DNA from: SAR86 cluster bacterium AG-313-D11
GTDB taxonomy: Bacteria > Pseudomonadota > Gammaproteobacteria > Magnimaribacterales > D2472
Assembly (NCBI GenBank): GCA_003284215.1
Contig: QBVW01000007.1
Coordinates: 1-64,000, forward strand
DNA length: 64,000 bases
Reading direction: 5' to 3'
This document shows, piece after piece, positions 52,732-64,000 of the stretch. The notes beneath the pieces were generated by a model, which saw nothing but the letters and a program-made list of their open reading frames with translations, did no database searches and had not been told where the DNA came from. The first letter of the stretch is position 1. Each line of letters begins with the position of its first letter. A program made the position numbers and the translations under genes.

Positions 52732-53853
52732 ATGAATTTAGATTTCTCAGACGACCAAAAATTTTTGCAGGACGATGCCAAAAAATTCTTCGACAAAGAA
52801 GGCGGTCTTAATAATGCGCGAACAGTCATGGACAATGCGTTGGAAGGTGATCAAGAGCTTTGGCAAAAAATTGTTGATCTTGGATGGACTGGGATAAGGG
52901 TTCCAGAAAAATATGAAGGTCTTGGTTTGGGTCATTTAGAGCTTTGTGTAATTGCTGAAGAACTTGGTAGGTCTCTTGCGCCAGTTCCATTCTCATCATC
53001 TGTGTATTTTTTCACTGAAGCACTGATCAAATTTGGCAGTGAGGACATCAAATCTAATTTGTTACCAAAATTAGTCTCTGGAGATGTTGTTGGTACCTAT
53101 GGTATTGCCGAGGATAAGCATCAAGCAACAGAATCTAACCTTGTTGTTACGGTTGAGTCTGAAAAAATCAATGGCGTCAAAATTGCTGTGCCAGATGCTG
53201 GAGTGGCGTCCCAAATGATTGTGGTTGTGAAGTCAAATACTGGTACTGATCTTAGATTAGTTGATTTAAATGATGCATCCGTAAAGGTGACTCAGCAAAA
53301 AAACATTGATACTTCAAGGGCCTTCTTTAAAGTCGAATTTACGGATACACCATCTCAATTAATTGGGGCCTCGGGTGAGGGTTGGGATCATATTCAGCAT
53401 CTTCTTGATCAAGCAGCCGTTTTATTTGCATTCGAGCAGGTTGGAGGCTCTCAAGCTGCACTTGATATGGCGAAAGCATATTCCATGGAAAGATTTGCGT
53501 TTGGAAGGCAAATTGGATCTTACCAAGCTATTAAACATAAGCTTGCCGATATGTACATTGCCATTACTCTTGCAAAATCAAATTGTTACTATGGTGCCTG
53601 GGCATTATCTTCAGAATCTGCTGAACTTCCACTAGCAGCAGCAACTTCAAGAGTAAGTGCAACGAAGGCTTTTCAATTATGTTCAAAGGAAAATATTCAG
53701 ACCCATGGAGGGAATGGGTTTACATGGGAATACGATTGTCATTTATTTTATAAACGCTCAAAGGTTCTTTCAGTTTTACTTGGATCTGAAGCGACATGGA
53801 AAGAAAAATTAGTTACAAGCTTAGAAAAAACAAATACTTTAGTAAAGGAGTAA
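52732..53853 (+). CDS. Acyl-CoA dehydrogenase, probable non-catalytic partner subunit
   Basis: The 373 residues have the ACAD fold, with RFAFGRQIGSYQAIKHKLADM and THGGNGFTWEY in the expected places. The usual catalytic Glu position (YEGT in other ACADs) is Leu (LLGSEA), and the alternative position used by isovaleryl-type enzymes is Gln (AFEQVGG region), so this chain probably does not catalyse alone. The next gene 3 bp downstream encodes a second ACAD with the alternative Glu. A heteromeric enzyme like the FadE26-FadE27 type of actinobacteria is likely. Substrate unknown. Confidence 0.85.
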   Translation: MNLDFSDDQKFLQDDAKKFFDKEGGLNNARTVMDNALEGDQELWQKIVDLGWTGIRVPEKYEGLGLGHLELCVIAEELGRSLAPVPFSSSVYFFTEALIKFGSEDIKSNLLPKLVSGDVVGTYGIAEDKHQATESNLVVTVESEKINGVKIAVPDAGVASQMIVVVKSNTGTDLRLVDLNDASVKVTQQKNIDTSRAFFKVEFTDTPSQLIGASGEGWDHIQHLLDQAAVLFAFEQVGGSQAALDMAKAYSMERFAFGRQIGSYQAIKHKLADMYIAITLAKSNCYYGAWALSSESAELPLAAATSRVSATKAFQLCSKENIQTHGGNGFTWEYDCHLFYKRSKVLSVLLGSEATWKEKLVTSLEKTNTLVKE

Positions 53854-53856
53854 ATT

Positions 53857-55089
53857 ATGGATTTTAATGACACACCAGAACAAGCTAAATTTAGAGCCCA
53901 ATGCAGAGAATGGTTAGAGGCTAATGCTTCACTCAAAGAAAGTAAAAGCAGTGGTCATAGTGACTCATCATTAGAGAATCACCTTCAAGTGGCAAAAGCT
54001 TGGCAACAAAAAAAATATGAGGCTGGATGGGCAATGTTGCATTGGCCTAAAGAATATGGAGGCATTGAAGCTTCGCCGATTGAAAGAATTATATGGGGTC
54101 AAGAAGAAGCAAAATTTAATGTCCCAGGCGGTATATTTGAGATTGGTCTTGGTATGTGTGGCCCAGTAATGATGCAATATGCATCTGCAGAACAAAAGGA
54201 TAGGTACCTCGCACCAATGGCTGAGGGGAAAGAAATTTGGTGTCAACTTTTTTCTGAGCCTGCTGCTGGATCTGATGTTGCGGGCTTGAGAAGCAAGGCT
54301 GAAAAAGATGGTGATGATTGGATCATTAATGGTCAGAAGGTTTGGACTTCTGGGGCGCACTACTCTGATTTTGGCATCTTAGTTGTTCGCCATGACCCTG
54401 ATATAGCAAAGCATAAGGGCCTTACATTCTTTTTTGTTGACATGAAGTCACCAGGAATCACCGTAAAACCCATTAAGCAAATTACAGGGCAAGCAGGAAG
54501 CGGCTCAGGTTTTAATGAAGTTTACTTTGATGATGTGCGAATTCCTGACTCACAACGCCTTGGTGAAATTGGTGATGGGTGGAAAGTTGCCATCACTACA
54601 CTAATGAATGAAAGATTAGCGGTTGGTGATGCAAAAGGCTCTGATATTGAAGAGGCTTTGATTCTATCTAAAACTCAGGATGATGCTGGAGAGGCCCTGA
54701 TTAAAAATGATTCAGTACGCGAGAGACTTGCTGATTGGTTTTGTCAGGCCAATGGCCTTAAATACACCAAATTTAGAACAATTTCCGCTCTATCTAAAGG
54801 AGAAGCACCTGGACCTGAAGCCTCTATTACAAAAATAGTTAGTGCGAACAAGCTGCAAGAAATTGGTAACTTTGGGATTGATTCTGGTGATATGGCTGGC
54901 ATGCTCATAGATGAAGATGACGGAGTCAGCTCATTCCAAGGAGCTTGGTTAGGCGCTCCTGGTTTAAGAATCGCAGGTGGAACAGATGAAATTCTAAGAA
55001 ATGTCATAGCTGAAAGAGTTCTTGGTTTGCCTCAAGATCCTAGAGCGGACAAAGGTTTAGCCTTTAAAGATATTCCAACTAAGGCCTAA
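53857..55089 (+). CDS. Acyl-CoA dehydrogenase, probable catalytic partner
   Basis: The 410 residues share the ACAD layout: FSEPAAGSDVAGL (flavin site), WTSGAHYSDFG, a FNEVYFDDVRIP segment and LRIAGGTDEILRN near the C terminus. The common catalytic Glu near the end is Gly, but Glu252 in LMNERLAVG matches the alternative base of isovaleryl- and FadE26-type enzymes. GGAG precedes the ATG, 3 bp after the partner gene. The two proteins probably form one alpha2beta2 enzyme acting on a ring-type or branched acyl-CoA; this is inference. It overlaps the convergent hydrolase gene by 11 bp. Confidence 0.87.
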   Translation: MDFNDTPEQAKFRAQCREWLEANASLKESKSSGHSDSSLENHLQVAKAWQQKKYEAGWAMLHWPKEYGGIEASPIERIIWGQEEAKFNVPGGIFEIGLGMCGPVMMQYASAEQKDRYLAPMAEGKEIWCQLFSEPAAGSDVAGLRSKAEKDGDDWIINGQKVWTSGAHYSDFGILVVRHDPDIAKHKGLTFFFVDMKSPGITVKPIKQITGQAGSGSGFNEVYFDDVRIPDSQRLGEIGDGWKVAITTLMNERLAVGDAKGSDIEEALILSKTQDDAGEALIKNDSVRERLADWFCQANGLKYTKFRTISALSKGEAPGPEASITKIVSANKLQEIGNFGIDSGDMAGMLIDEDDGVSSFQGAWLGAPGLRIAGGTDEILRNVIAERVLGLPQDPRADKGLAFKDIPTKA

Positions 55090-56797
55090 ATGCTGTTAAT
55101 ACTTTAAGGAACTGTACATCCTTATCTACAATTAGATTGCCATTAGCAATTTCTACAATTGGATTTTTAATCCCAGCTAAAACTTGTTTCAAAATTTGCT
55201 CATCAGTTTTAATATTGATAGTGCAGTCCATAGGTAGACGGCTTGTAATTTGAGCAATTTGATTTCTTAATATCATAGCTTTGGTTAAACCAGATGAAAA
55301 TTCAAAACAAACAGTGATAATTTCACTTGGGTCAACTTTTTCTGGGTTTAAGTTAACTCTCAAAACATCAAAAAACATATCCATTGGAATCTGGTCAAGC
55401 ATAGAAGCTTCAGGCGGAATAATATTGACTGATTGTTGATTACCTAAAAGTCTTTGAGCTTCGCTTAAAAAATAATTCCTTTTATTTGGATTAGAGGCCA
55501 TATGTCCAAGATACAAGGCAGCTTCAGCACGATATTTTGTAACCTCTGACCTACGATGATCGATTGCAAGTAATAAGTCTGATAACTCCAATGCCCATTG
55601 CATATCCCCATTAGTAATGGCTCTTTCAAGCTCAGCAAATAAGGCATCAGAGCCACCAATCATATCGGAGACGAATTTAGCTTTTTTGAAGGTCGAGGTA
55701 GGATCAAGCTCTGAAATATTTCCTGAGAACCAGCCCAAATAACCATTAAATATGCTTTTAACAGACCAACGCACTGTGCCATAAAACTCTTGCAAATATG
55801 GAGAAGAAGCAACTACTGATGGTAATTCTATGTTTTCAATAATTTCTTCTGGGTGCATACCTTGATTCATAAGTCTAATTGTTTGATCGTGTATAAATTG
55901 AATGCCGTCTCGATAAATCATCAATGTCTCAAGGGCTGAATCACCTGCAAAAGGCAATGTATGACTTGGAAATATATTCTGTGGCTCAAGAGCTATCATC
56001 ATATCAAGGCTATTTACCCATGCATTTACATCTCTGTGAGAAGTGCCCCTAATGGTATAAAGGTTGGGAAAAGTTTTATAAATATTATCCCCTGGAAAGA
56101 GAGCTTGATACTCTGGTAACCAGACAAAAATCTGATCGTCAGTTTCTCCAGGCGCATGAAAGAATTCAAATGCAATTCCAGCAATGTTTAACTTCAATTC
56201 ATTATCAAAGGTTACGTTTGGCTTGATATATCCTGGAGCACTCCTGCCTACACTTAAGTAAGGCCCAATACCAACATTAACCACATCCTCCTCAGGAAGA
56301 GTGGTGCCAAACATTTTGGAAGAACGTGATGAAATAATAGGATTCAAAATTCCAAAAATTTTTTCAACAGATTTTGCTGTTGTTTCATGTGCTATGACAA
56401 GAGGAATCTCATCTTGCTGGTCAACAAAGTATTTGGCTCCCAACGTATGGTCTCCGTGATTATGAGTATAAATAATTGCAGCTATAGGATTAGCGTTAAT
56501 AGCCTTGAATTCTGCATAAACTTTCTCAGCCTGATAAATACTATCTGTGGCATCAATAATAATATTTAGTCCGCTCCCTTCGATAAAATAAGAGTTAGCT
56601 ATTCCAAAACCAACCGCGGCATGAATCCCGTTTTCATATGAATAAATTGCTTGAGTAAACTCTTCTGAATGCTTGAATAGCTTTTCTACCTCTGAAGTTT
56701 TTTCAATTATAGGGGTTGAGACTGAATCAGTTTTAGAGCAACTTAATGAAAGAATGCATATAATAGATATCTGAATAAAATTACTAATTTTGATCAT
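55079..56797 (-). CDS. Alkylsulfatase-like metallo-beta-lactamase-fold lipoprotein
   Basis: A 572-residue precursor with a lipobox (LSLSC, Cys near 20). An MBL-fold domain carries the zinc motif THNHGDHTLGAKYF (HxHxDH near 110-117), AHETT and the metal ligand H in FHAPGETDDQI and PSHTLP. An alkylsulfatase dimerisation domain follows from about 365 (GGSDALFAELERA, then LGHMASNPNKRNYFLSEAQ), and a C-terminal SCP2-like domain completes the SdsA1/BDS1 layout. It probably hydrolyses sulfate or other esters at the cell envelope. It faces mnmC divergently with 13 bp between starts. Confidence 0.87.
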   Translation of the reverse strand: MIKISNFIQISIICILSLSCSKTDSVSTPIIEKTSEVEKLFKHSEEFTQAIYSYENGIHAAVGFGIANSYFIEGSGLNIIIDATDSIYQAEKVYAEFKAINANPIAAIIYTHNHGDHTLGAKYFVDQQDEIPLVIAHETTAKSVEKIFGILNPIISSRSSKMFGTTLPEEDVVNVGIGPYLSVGRSAPGYIKPNVTFDNELKLNIAGIAFEFFHAPGETDDQIFVWLPEYQALFPGDNIYKTFPNLYTIRGTSHRDVNAWVNSLDMMIALEPQNIFPSHTLPFAGDSALETLMIYRDGIQFIHDQTIRLMNQGMHPEEIIENIELPSVVASSPYLQEFYGTVRWSVKSIFNGYLGWFSGNISELDPTSTFKKAKFVSDMIGGSDALFAELERAITNGDMQWALELSDLLLAIDHRRSEVTKYRAEAALYLGHMASNPNKRNYFLSEAQRLLGNQQSVNIIPPEASMLDQIPMDMFFDVLRVNLNPEKVDPSEIITVCFEFSSGLTKAMILRNQIAQITSRLPMDCTINIKTDEQILKQVLAGIKNPIVEIANGNLIVDKDVQFLKVLTAFRP

Positions 56798-56810
56798 AAG
56801 CTGCTCCTAA

Positions 56811-58634
56811 ATGCCAATTCATTATAGCTGTTTCGAAAATCCGTTTGAAGAAAAGTGCCAAGAGATTATATGGAAAGATAGCCTTCCCTACTCTAATGTA
56901 TATCAAGATAGATTTTTTCAAGATGATGCGGTCTCAGAAATTACAAATATTTTTATTGAGCCTAATCAGCTTCTTGCAAGAATTAAAAATGGTTCTCAAA
57001 TTCATATCGGTGAATTAGGATTTGGATTTGGTCTAAATTTTTTAGTGACTGCAAAGTTTTGGCTTGAAAATAAAAATTTAAACTCCCACATTTTGGAATA
57101 TCTTGCAATTGATGAGGCGCTGCCAACCAAAGCACAGATACTAAAGATCGTAGATAATTTTCCTGAGCTTCAGAAAATATGTAATATTTTTCTACAAAGT
57201 TATGATCCCTTTCATAATGATAGTCACAGAATTTTTTTCCCCTCTCTTAAAATTAGACTAACACTTATCCAAAATGATGTTGAGTTAGGTTTAAAAAATC
57301 TACTTGGGTTTAAAAATAATCAGATTAGTGCTTGGTATCTTGATGGGTTTGATCCAAGTAAAAATAAATCTATGTGGAGTAATTCAGTTTTTCAATATAT
57401 GAAATTTTTATCTACAAAAGATGCAACCTTTGGTACTTTTACTTCGGCCGGTTTTGTTAAACGGGGGTTAAAAAAATTTGCTTTTGAAGTCGAGAAGGTT
57501 AAAGGCTATGGAATGAAGCGTCATAAGCTGATTGGATGGAAATCTATGGGTAATCCAGACATCAATACTGAAAGTAGTAAAAAGAAAAAAATAGGTATTA
57601 TTGGAAGTGGCATTGCTGCAAGTTCAGCAGCTTATGCAGCTGCACAAAATGGAGCAGATATAGAAATATTTGAGTCTGCAGATGGTATTGCTGCTGGGGC
57701 TTCTGGGAATCCTGTTGCTGCGTTGTACCCAAGATTTTCAATTAATAACTCACCATATTCATTTCTAACTGCGCAAAGTTATTTTTTTGCTGAGAAACTA
57801 TATTCTCAGATGCCTAATGCATACATGCAAACTGGTCTTTTGTTTTCTCATTCAAATGATTATCAAGCGCAGTGGATAGAAGAGATGAAGCATTTAAATC
57901 GAAATGATCTATTTGAAATTATTGATATAGAAAAAATGAAAAAAGTATACGGATTTGAATCTCATGGTTTATTGGTAAAAAAAGGTGGTTACTTATTTCC
58001 TAATTTAATCTGCAAGGAATTGCTAACACGTCCAAATGTAAAAATTTCTTACAATTATTGTTTTAAAAATTGGCTTAAAAATAAATCAAAGATAGATATT
58101 CATTTTTCTAATCAAGAGAAAAAATCTGGTTTTGATGAATTGATTATCGCAAATGGTCCAGGTTTAGAGCAATATTTATGTGGTTTAAAAATTTCAAAAG
58201 GTCAATTAGTTGGTTTAAAAGGTAATCAGCAAATTAACTTAGATCTTCCACTCAACTCGGCTGGCTATATTTTACCCGAAGTTGATGGAGTAACTTGGAT
58301 TGGTTCTACACATGAACGAGAGTTTAAAAATATTGATGTATGTTATGAAGCTGGGTATAAATTAATCGAGAAAACTAACAAAAACTTTAATCTTGGGTTT
58401 ACAGGTGCAGAAAATATGTTGATGACAGCTAATTTTAGAGTTGGAAGCAAGGACAGGTTGCCTATAGCAGGAAAAATAGAAGACAAAATATATGTTATTG
58501 GCAGTTTAGGCTCGAGGGGCTTTAGCTTAGCACCTTTGCTCGGAGAGTTTGTTGCATCTCAAATAAACAACTCACCCAGCCCAATATCTTCTGGGATAGC
58601 CCTGGCTATAGACCCACTCAGATTTAAAGATTAA
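56811..58634 (+). CDS. mnmC: Bifunctional tRNA mnm5s2U biosynthesis protein MnmC
   Basis: Two-domain enzyme finishing the wobble modification of tRNAs reading Lys, Glu, Gln, Leu and Arg codons. The N-terminal methyltransferase domain (about residues 1-240) has the SAM motif ELGFGFGLNFL and the YLDGFDPSKN loop. The C-terminal FAD domain (about 255-607) begins with IGSGIAASSAAYAAA and shows ASGNPVAALYPRFS and the terminal GSLGSRGFSLAPLLGE segment. At 607 residues it is shorter than E. coli MnmC (668) but complete in both domains. It overlaps the next minus-strand gene by 11 bp. Confidence 0.93.
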   Translation: MPIHYSCFENPFEEKCQEIIWKDSLPYSNVYQDRFFQDDAVSEITNIFIEPNQLLARIKNGSQIHIGELGFGFGLNFLVTAKFWLENKNLNSHILEYLAIDEALPTKAQILKIVDNFPELQKICNIFLQSYDPFHNDSHRIFFPSLKIRLTLIQNDVELGLKNLLGFKNNQISAWYLDGFDPSKNKSMWSNSVFQYMKFLSTKDATFGTFTSAGFVKRGLKKFAFEVEKVKGYGMKRHKLIGWKSMGNPDINTESSKKKKIGIIGSGIAASSAAYAAAQNGADIEIFESADGIAAGASGNPVAALYPRFSINNSPYSFLTAQSYFFAEKLYSQMPNAYMQTGLLFSHSNDYQAQWIEEMKHLNRNDLFEIIDIEKMKKVYGFESHGLLVKKGGYLFPNLICKELLTRPNVKISYNYCFKNWLKNKSKIDIHFSNQEKKSGFDELIIANGPGLEQYLCGLKISKGQLVGLKGNQQINLDLPLNSAGYILPEVDGVTWIGSTHEREFKNIDVCYEAGYKLIEKTNKNFNLGFTGAENMLMTANFRVGSKDRLPIAGKIEDKIYVIGSLGSRGFSLAPLLGEFVASQINNSPSPISSGIALAIDPLRFKD

Positions 58635-59139
58635 CTAATAGATTTTCCACCAACATTTCTGCAGATGGAATATCGGTTGGAGCATAACTAGAGCCTTTGC
58701 GCCATTTCGTTAATCCAGTCCATAGAGTTTTATCTGAAACTTCGTCTTTCAATGAGACTCTTAGAAAAAATTCTGGGACAGAACTAATTCTATCTGGTTC
58801 ATACAGATAGCTTCTATAGATTGGATATCTATAAAAACGGAAATCATCATATTTAATCTTTTCTTTTGTTGTGACACTAACATCTATTGTAAGAGAAGCA
58901 TCTCCAGAAGACTGATGCCCCACCCCTTCTAAATATGACAATACAGCATCCCCCAAATTTTCAATTAAAATTGGGTCCATCTCAACGGGCATCGAATCTT
59001 TATTTAGTTGAATTTTAAAACTTGTTCCTTCCTCTAATTGAAAGTTATCTCTGCTATTTAACTCTGTAAACGGTGTGGTGGTGCAAGAAGTTAAAAAAGC
59101 TATAAAACTAAATATTAAAAAATATTTTTTTTGTGTCAT
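58624..59139 (-). CDS. DUF4136-like lipoprotein
   Basis: ATG 59139 gives a lipoprotein precursor of 171 residues with the lipobox LTSC (Cys near 19). The longer reading from 59181 would add residues before the signal peptide, so it is rejected. The mature domain has the DUF4136-like pattern of a beta-alpha-beta fold with LTIDVSVTTKEK, a Tyr/Arg-rich RFYRYPIYRSYLY stretch and LWTGLTKW. Function unknown; related lipoproteins sit in the outer membrane. It overlaps mnmC by 11 bp at the 3' ends. Confidence 0.7.
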   Translation of the reverse strand: MTQKKYFLIFSFIAFLTSCTTTPFTELNSRDNFQLEEGTSFKIQLNKDSMPVEMDPILIENLGDAVLSYLEGVGHQSSGDASLTIDVSVTTKEKIKYDDFRFYRYPIYRSYLYEPDRISSVPEFFLRVSLKDEVSDKTLWTGLTKWRKGSSYAPTDIPSAEMLVENLLVNL

Positions 59140-59199
59140 AGGTAATAGTAATTTGATTCTAATATAATTAATATAAGGCATTTATTTAATTTTTAAACC

Positions 59200-62040
59200 A
59201 TGTTTGAACTAAAAGAGTCAAAAAAAATAGAGCTTTTAGATGTAAATGCTCAAGTTTATAGACATTCAAAATTTAATACGCAGCACATTCATCTAGATGC
59301 AGATAATGATGAAAAAGTTTTTATGGTTGCCTTCCGAACTATCCCTGAAGATTCTACAGGTGTAGCTCACATCTTAGAGCATACGTCCTTATGCGGTTCG
59401 AAGAAGTACCCAGTTCGTGATCCATTTTTCATGATGATTAGAAGATCTCTTAATTCATTTATGAATGCATTTACATCAAGTGACTGGACTGCTTATCCTT
59501 TTGCTACTCAAAATGATAAAGATTTTAAAAATTTATTAGATGTTTATGTTGATTCAGCTTTCTTTCCAAGATTAGATCCGCTTGATTTTTCTCAAGAAGG
59601 CCACCGGCTTGAAATAGATATTGATAATAAATTAGAAATTAAGGGGGTAGTATTTAATGAAATGAAAGGAGCGATGAGCTCCCCAACAGATCAACTGTGG
59701 CATGGAATGTCTAAATATCTCTTTGAAGAAACTACATATCATCATAATAGTGGTGGTGACCCTGAAAAAATTATTGATTTAACGCATACAGATTTAGTTG
59801 CCTTCCATCAAAAACACTATCATCCCAGCAATGCAACTTTTTTTACTTTTGGCAATGTTTCTATAGATGAAGTCCATGAACATCTAGAAGAAAATGTTTT
59901 CCAAAAATTTACACCTGCCTCAGAGCAGCTGACAATCAAGCCCGCAAAAATATTTACAAGTCCAGTGAAAGCTAATGGCACCTACCAACCACTACCAGGG
60001 GACGAAGCAAATCATCATGTTGTTATTAGTTGGTTACTTGGCGATAGTCATGACCCATTAAATTTATTAGAAAAATATTTTTTATCGAATATTTTACTCG
60101 ACAATTCGGCATCGCCACTGAGGAAAGCATTGGAGCTTTCAAAAATAGGAAAATCTCCCTCACCATTCTTGGGGATTGAGCCTAGCAATAAAGAAATTGT
60201 GTTCATGGCTGGCCTAGAGGGAGTCGGCCAAGATCAAGCTGGTGAGGTTGAAGAATTAATTCTAACTACACTTGAGAAACTTGTGATAGATGGTGTTTCA
60301 GAGGATTTAATCAATTCCTCTCTTCATCAATTAGAGATTGGTCAAAGAGAAGTATCAGGTGGAGGGATGCCATATGGGTTGCAACTGATGCTTGGATGCA
60401 TGAATGCCTGTATACATCACGATGATCCAATCTCAATGCTGGATTTAGATACAAACTTTACAAAACTCAAAGCTTTGATATCTCAAAAAGGTTACTTAGA
60501 AGAATTGATTTCAACCAGCCTAATAAAGAATCCACATAGACTGAATTATGAATTGAAACCAGATCCAAACTTTAACGAGAACTTAGAAAATTTCTTCTCA
60601 TCATCACTCAGAAGTAAAGAGGAAACTTTAACTGATAAAGAGATAGAAGAAATCAATGATCTTGCCAAAGCTTTAAAAGCTCGTCAGGAGGCTGTTGATG
60701 ATGTAGAAATTTTACCTAAAGTTACCAAGCAAGATATTCCCTTAATGCGCGAGTATACGCATGAAGCCTTTCTTAAAAACAATAGGTCAGTCTATGAAGT
60801 TGGGACTAATGGTCTGATGTATTCTGATTTTTTATTTCCATGTAAAAATCTTACATCTCAAGAATTACTATTCTCGTCTTTATACACTTTTATTCTTACT
60901 GAAGTGGGTATTCTAGAAAGTTCTTATGAAGAAATTCAAGCCCTTCAATCAAGTATTACCGGTGGCATAAATGCCTCCTTTAAACTTCACACAAATGCTA
61001 AGGACAGACCTGGAAAACTTTTACTATCCATTTCTTCTAAATCTTTAGAAAACAATTTCGATGAAATGGAAAGGCTTATATTAAACACCATAGAAAATGC
61101 TAGGTTTGATGAGGAAAATAGAATATTAGATTTATTTAATATTTTTATTGCTCGAAATGAAGAATCATTAAATCAAAATGGTCACATTTTAGCCATGAAT
61201 TCTGCAGCTAGTAGCTTAAATACGCTTTCTGCTTCAGCATTTCAAATGTCTGGACTGCAAATGCTGAATCACTCCAAAGCTGCTATTTCAAAAATGAAAG
61301 AGGCTTCTGATGCTATGCAATTAATTAATATATTAAAAAGTATTCATTCAAAAGTTTTGCATTCGCCATTCAAAATTTTTACAGCATGTTCTCCAAAAGC
61401 TCTTAAAGATCAATCTATGGAATTTGAAAATATTTTTTGTGAAGCTGAGCAATCTTTGGCAAAACCCATTGACGAACAAATAGCATGGATTACAGGGTCA
61501 CAGGTCTGCTATTGCGCTGAAGCATTTCAAGGCGTTTCAAGAGAGCATCCTGATGCACCTGCCCTTTCTGTTTTGGCAACTGTTTTAAGGAATGGCTTCC
61601 TTCATACTGCAATTCGTGAAAAAGGAGGGGCATATGGTGCGGGAGCTACGAATGATACTTCAACTAATACATTTAAATTCTTTTCTTATAGAGATCCAAA
61701 GTGTACAGAAACGTTTACTGCATTTAAGGATGCTATTCAATGGTCAAAAACCTCAATTACTGATCAACATCTTGAAGAAGCAATCCTAGGAGTTGTATCC
61801 TCTATTGATAAACCCCTTTCACCTGTTGGTGAAGCAAAAAATGATTTTAATTTTAATCTAGAGGATATATCAACCAAAGAAAGACTAGCATTGAGGCAAC
61901 GTGTTATCAATTGCTCAATTGAAGATTTGATTAGAGTAAGCAAAGAATATCTTACTAAAAATTCTAAAAAATCTATTCTTGCTGGTGAAGCATACAAAGA
62001 AGAAGCAACTTCACTGGGCTTAACTCTTAGAGAAGTGTGA
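59200..62040 (+). CDS. PreP-type M16C metalloprotease
   Basis: A 946-residue zinc peptidase of the presequence-protease group (pitrilysin-like, M16C). The inverted zinc motif H57-x-x-E60-H61 is in VAHILEHTSLCGS, with the downstream Glu in GVVFNEMKGAMSS. The four-domain length fits the group. The C-terminal half retains the conserved GGAYGAG segment near 810, which completes the closed active-site chamber. In bacteria these enzymes degrade small peptides. No signal peptide is seen, so the site is probably cytoplasmic. It is convergent with the transglycosylase gene. Confidence 0.9.
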   Translation: MFELKESKKIELLDVNAQVYRHSKFNTQHIHLDADNDEKVFMVAFRTIPEDSTGVAHILEHTSLCGSKKYPVRDPFFMMIRRSLNSFMNAFTSSDWTAYPFATQNDKDFKNLLDVYVDSAFFPRLDPLDFSQEGHRLEIDIDNKLEIKGVVFNEMKGAMSSPTDQLWHGMSKYLFEETTYHHNSGGDPEKIIDLTHTDLVAFHQKHYHPSNATFFTFGNVSIDEVHEHLEENVFQKFTPASEQLTIKPAKIFTSPVKANGTYQPLPGDEANHHVVISWLLGDSHDPLNLLEKYFLSNILLDNSASPLRKALELSKIGKSPSPFLGIEPSNKEIVFMAGLEGVGQDQAGEVEELILTTLEKLVIDGVSEDLINSSLHQLEIGQREVSGGGMPYGLQLMLGCMNACIHHDDPISMLDLDTNFTKLKALISQKGYLEELISTSLIKNPHRLNYELKPDPNFNENLENFFSSSLRSKEETLTDKEIEEINDLAKALKARQEAVDDVEILPKVTKQDIPLMREYTHEAFLKNNRSVYEVGTNGLMYSDFLFPCKNLTSQELLFSSLYTFILTEVGILESSYEEIQALQSSITGGINASFKLHTNAKDRPGKLLLSISSKSLENNFDEMERLILNTIENARFDEENRILDLFNIFIARNEESLNQNGHILAMNSAASSLNTLSASAFQMSGLQMLNHSKAAISKMKEASDAMQLINILKSIHSKVLHSPFKIFTACSPKALKDQSMEFENIFCEAEQSLAKPIDEQIAWITGSQVCYCAEAFQGVSREHPDAPALSVLATVLRNGFLHTAIREKGGAYGAGATNDTSTNTFKFFSYRDPKCTETFTAFKDAIQWSKTSITDQHLEEAILGVVSSIDKPLSPVGEAKNDFNFNLEDISTKERLALRQRVINCSIEDLIRVSKEYLTKNSKKSILAGEAYKEEATSLGLTLREV

Positions 62041-62042
62041 TC

Positions 62043-64000
<1,958 letters not shown>

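Overview
This AT-rich window comes from a free-living bacterium, almost certainly a marine gammaproteobacterium. The best guess is a streamlined SAR86-like lineage. The evidence is the gammaproteobacterial gene order hda / CDP-alcohol transferase / DUF2066 / purM / purN / DUF3108, the fused mnmC, the sbcB, ydjA and hsp20 genes, very short intergenic gaps, many 1-20 bp gene overlaps, a TonB receptor and a large stock of acyl-CoA dehydrogenases. The taxonomic call is an inference from gene content. I found no rRNA, CRISPR array, transposase or prophage, and no gene-free stretch longer than 300 bp.

Layout. 1-12.5 kb is housekeeping: sppA, the hda-purMN cluster, dcd-recR-dnaX-recX, small envelope genes, ydjA and a heat-shock gene with a strong terminator. 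12.5-17 kb holds a DsbD-type reductase with a thioredoxin-like partner, a membrane protein and a PLP dehydratase. 17-31 kb is the accessory heart of the window. It holds a voltage-gated cation channel, a roughly 2040-residue secreted FecR/cadherin-repeat protein with its TPR/beta-barrel (DUF560/SLAM-like) partner, a TetR regulator beside a near-perfect palindrome, a CHASE2 class III cyclase, a DUF481 outer-membrane protein, an MscS channel and a cyclic-nucleotide-gated K+ channel. 31-42 kb is mixed metabolism: an SLC13 transporter, tRNA-Val, exonuclease I, an acyl-CoA dehydrogenase, LysR, SDR, a Ca2+/Na+ exchanger and AMP nucleosidase. 42-57 kb is oxidative catabolism and outer-membrane uptake: a GMC oxidoreductase, a PQQ-cytochrome alcohol dehydrogenase, tRNA-Leu, DUF3604, a TonB receptor, a paired acyl-CoA dehydrogenase and an alkylsulfatase-like MBL enzyme. 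57-64 kb returns to housekeeping: mnmC, a PreP-type protease, a lytic transglycosylase and the 3' part of ligA, which runs off the window.

The most interesting hypothesis is that 17-31 kb encodes one surface-to-cytoplasm signalling system. A giant Ca2+-binding-type surface protein would be exported by a type XI-like outer-membrane protein. A periplasmic CHASE2 sensor would drive a cyclase with adenylate-type residues, and its product could gate the neighbouring K+ channel. MscS and a voltage-gated channel with a Ca2+-type selectivity filter complete an ion-signalling set. Gene adjacency and domain motifs are seen directly; the functional coupling is inferred. Other points of interest are twin poly-A slippage sites in dnaX that would give a tau and a gamma form, loss of ybaB between dnaX and recR, a large insertion in the LigA zinc finger, and an acyl-CoA dehydrogenase pair in which one subunit lacks the catalytic glutamate.
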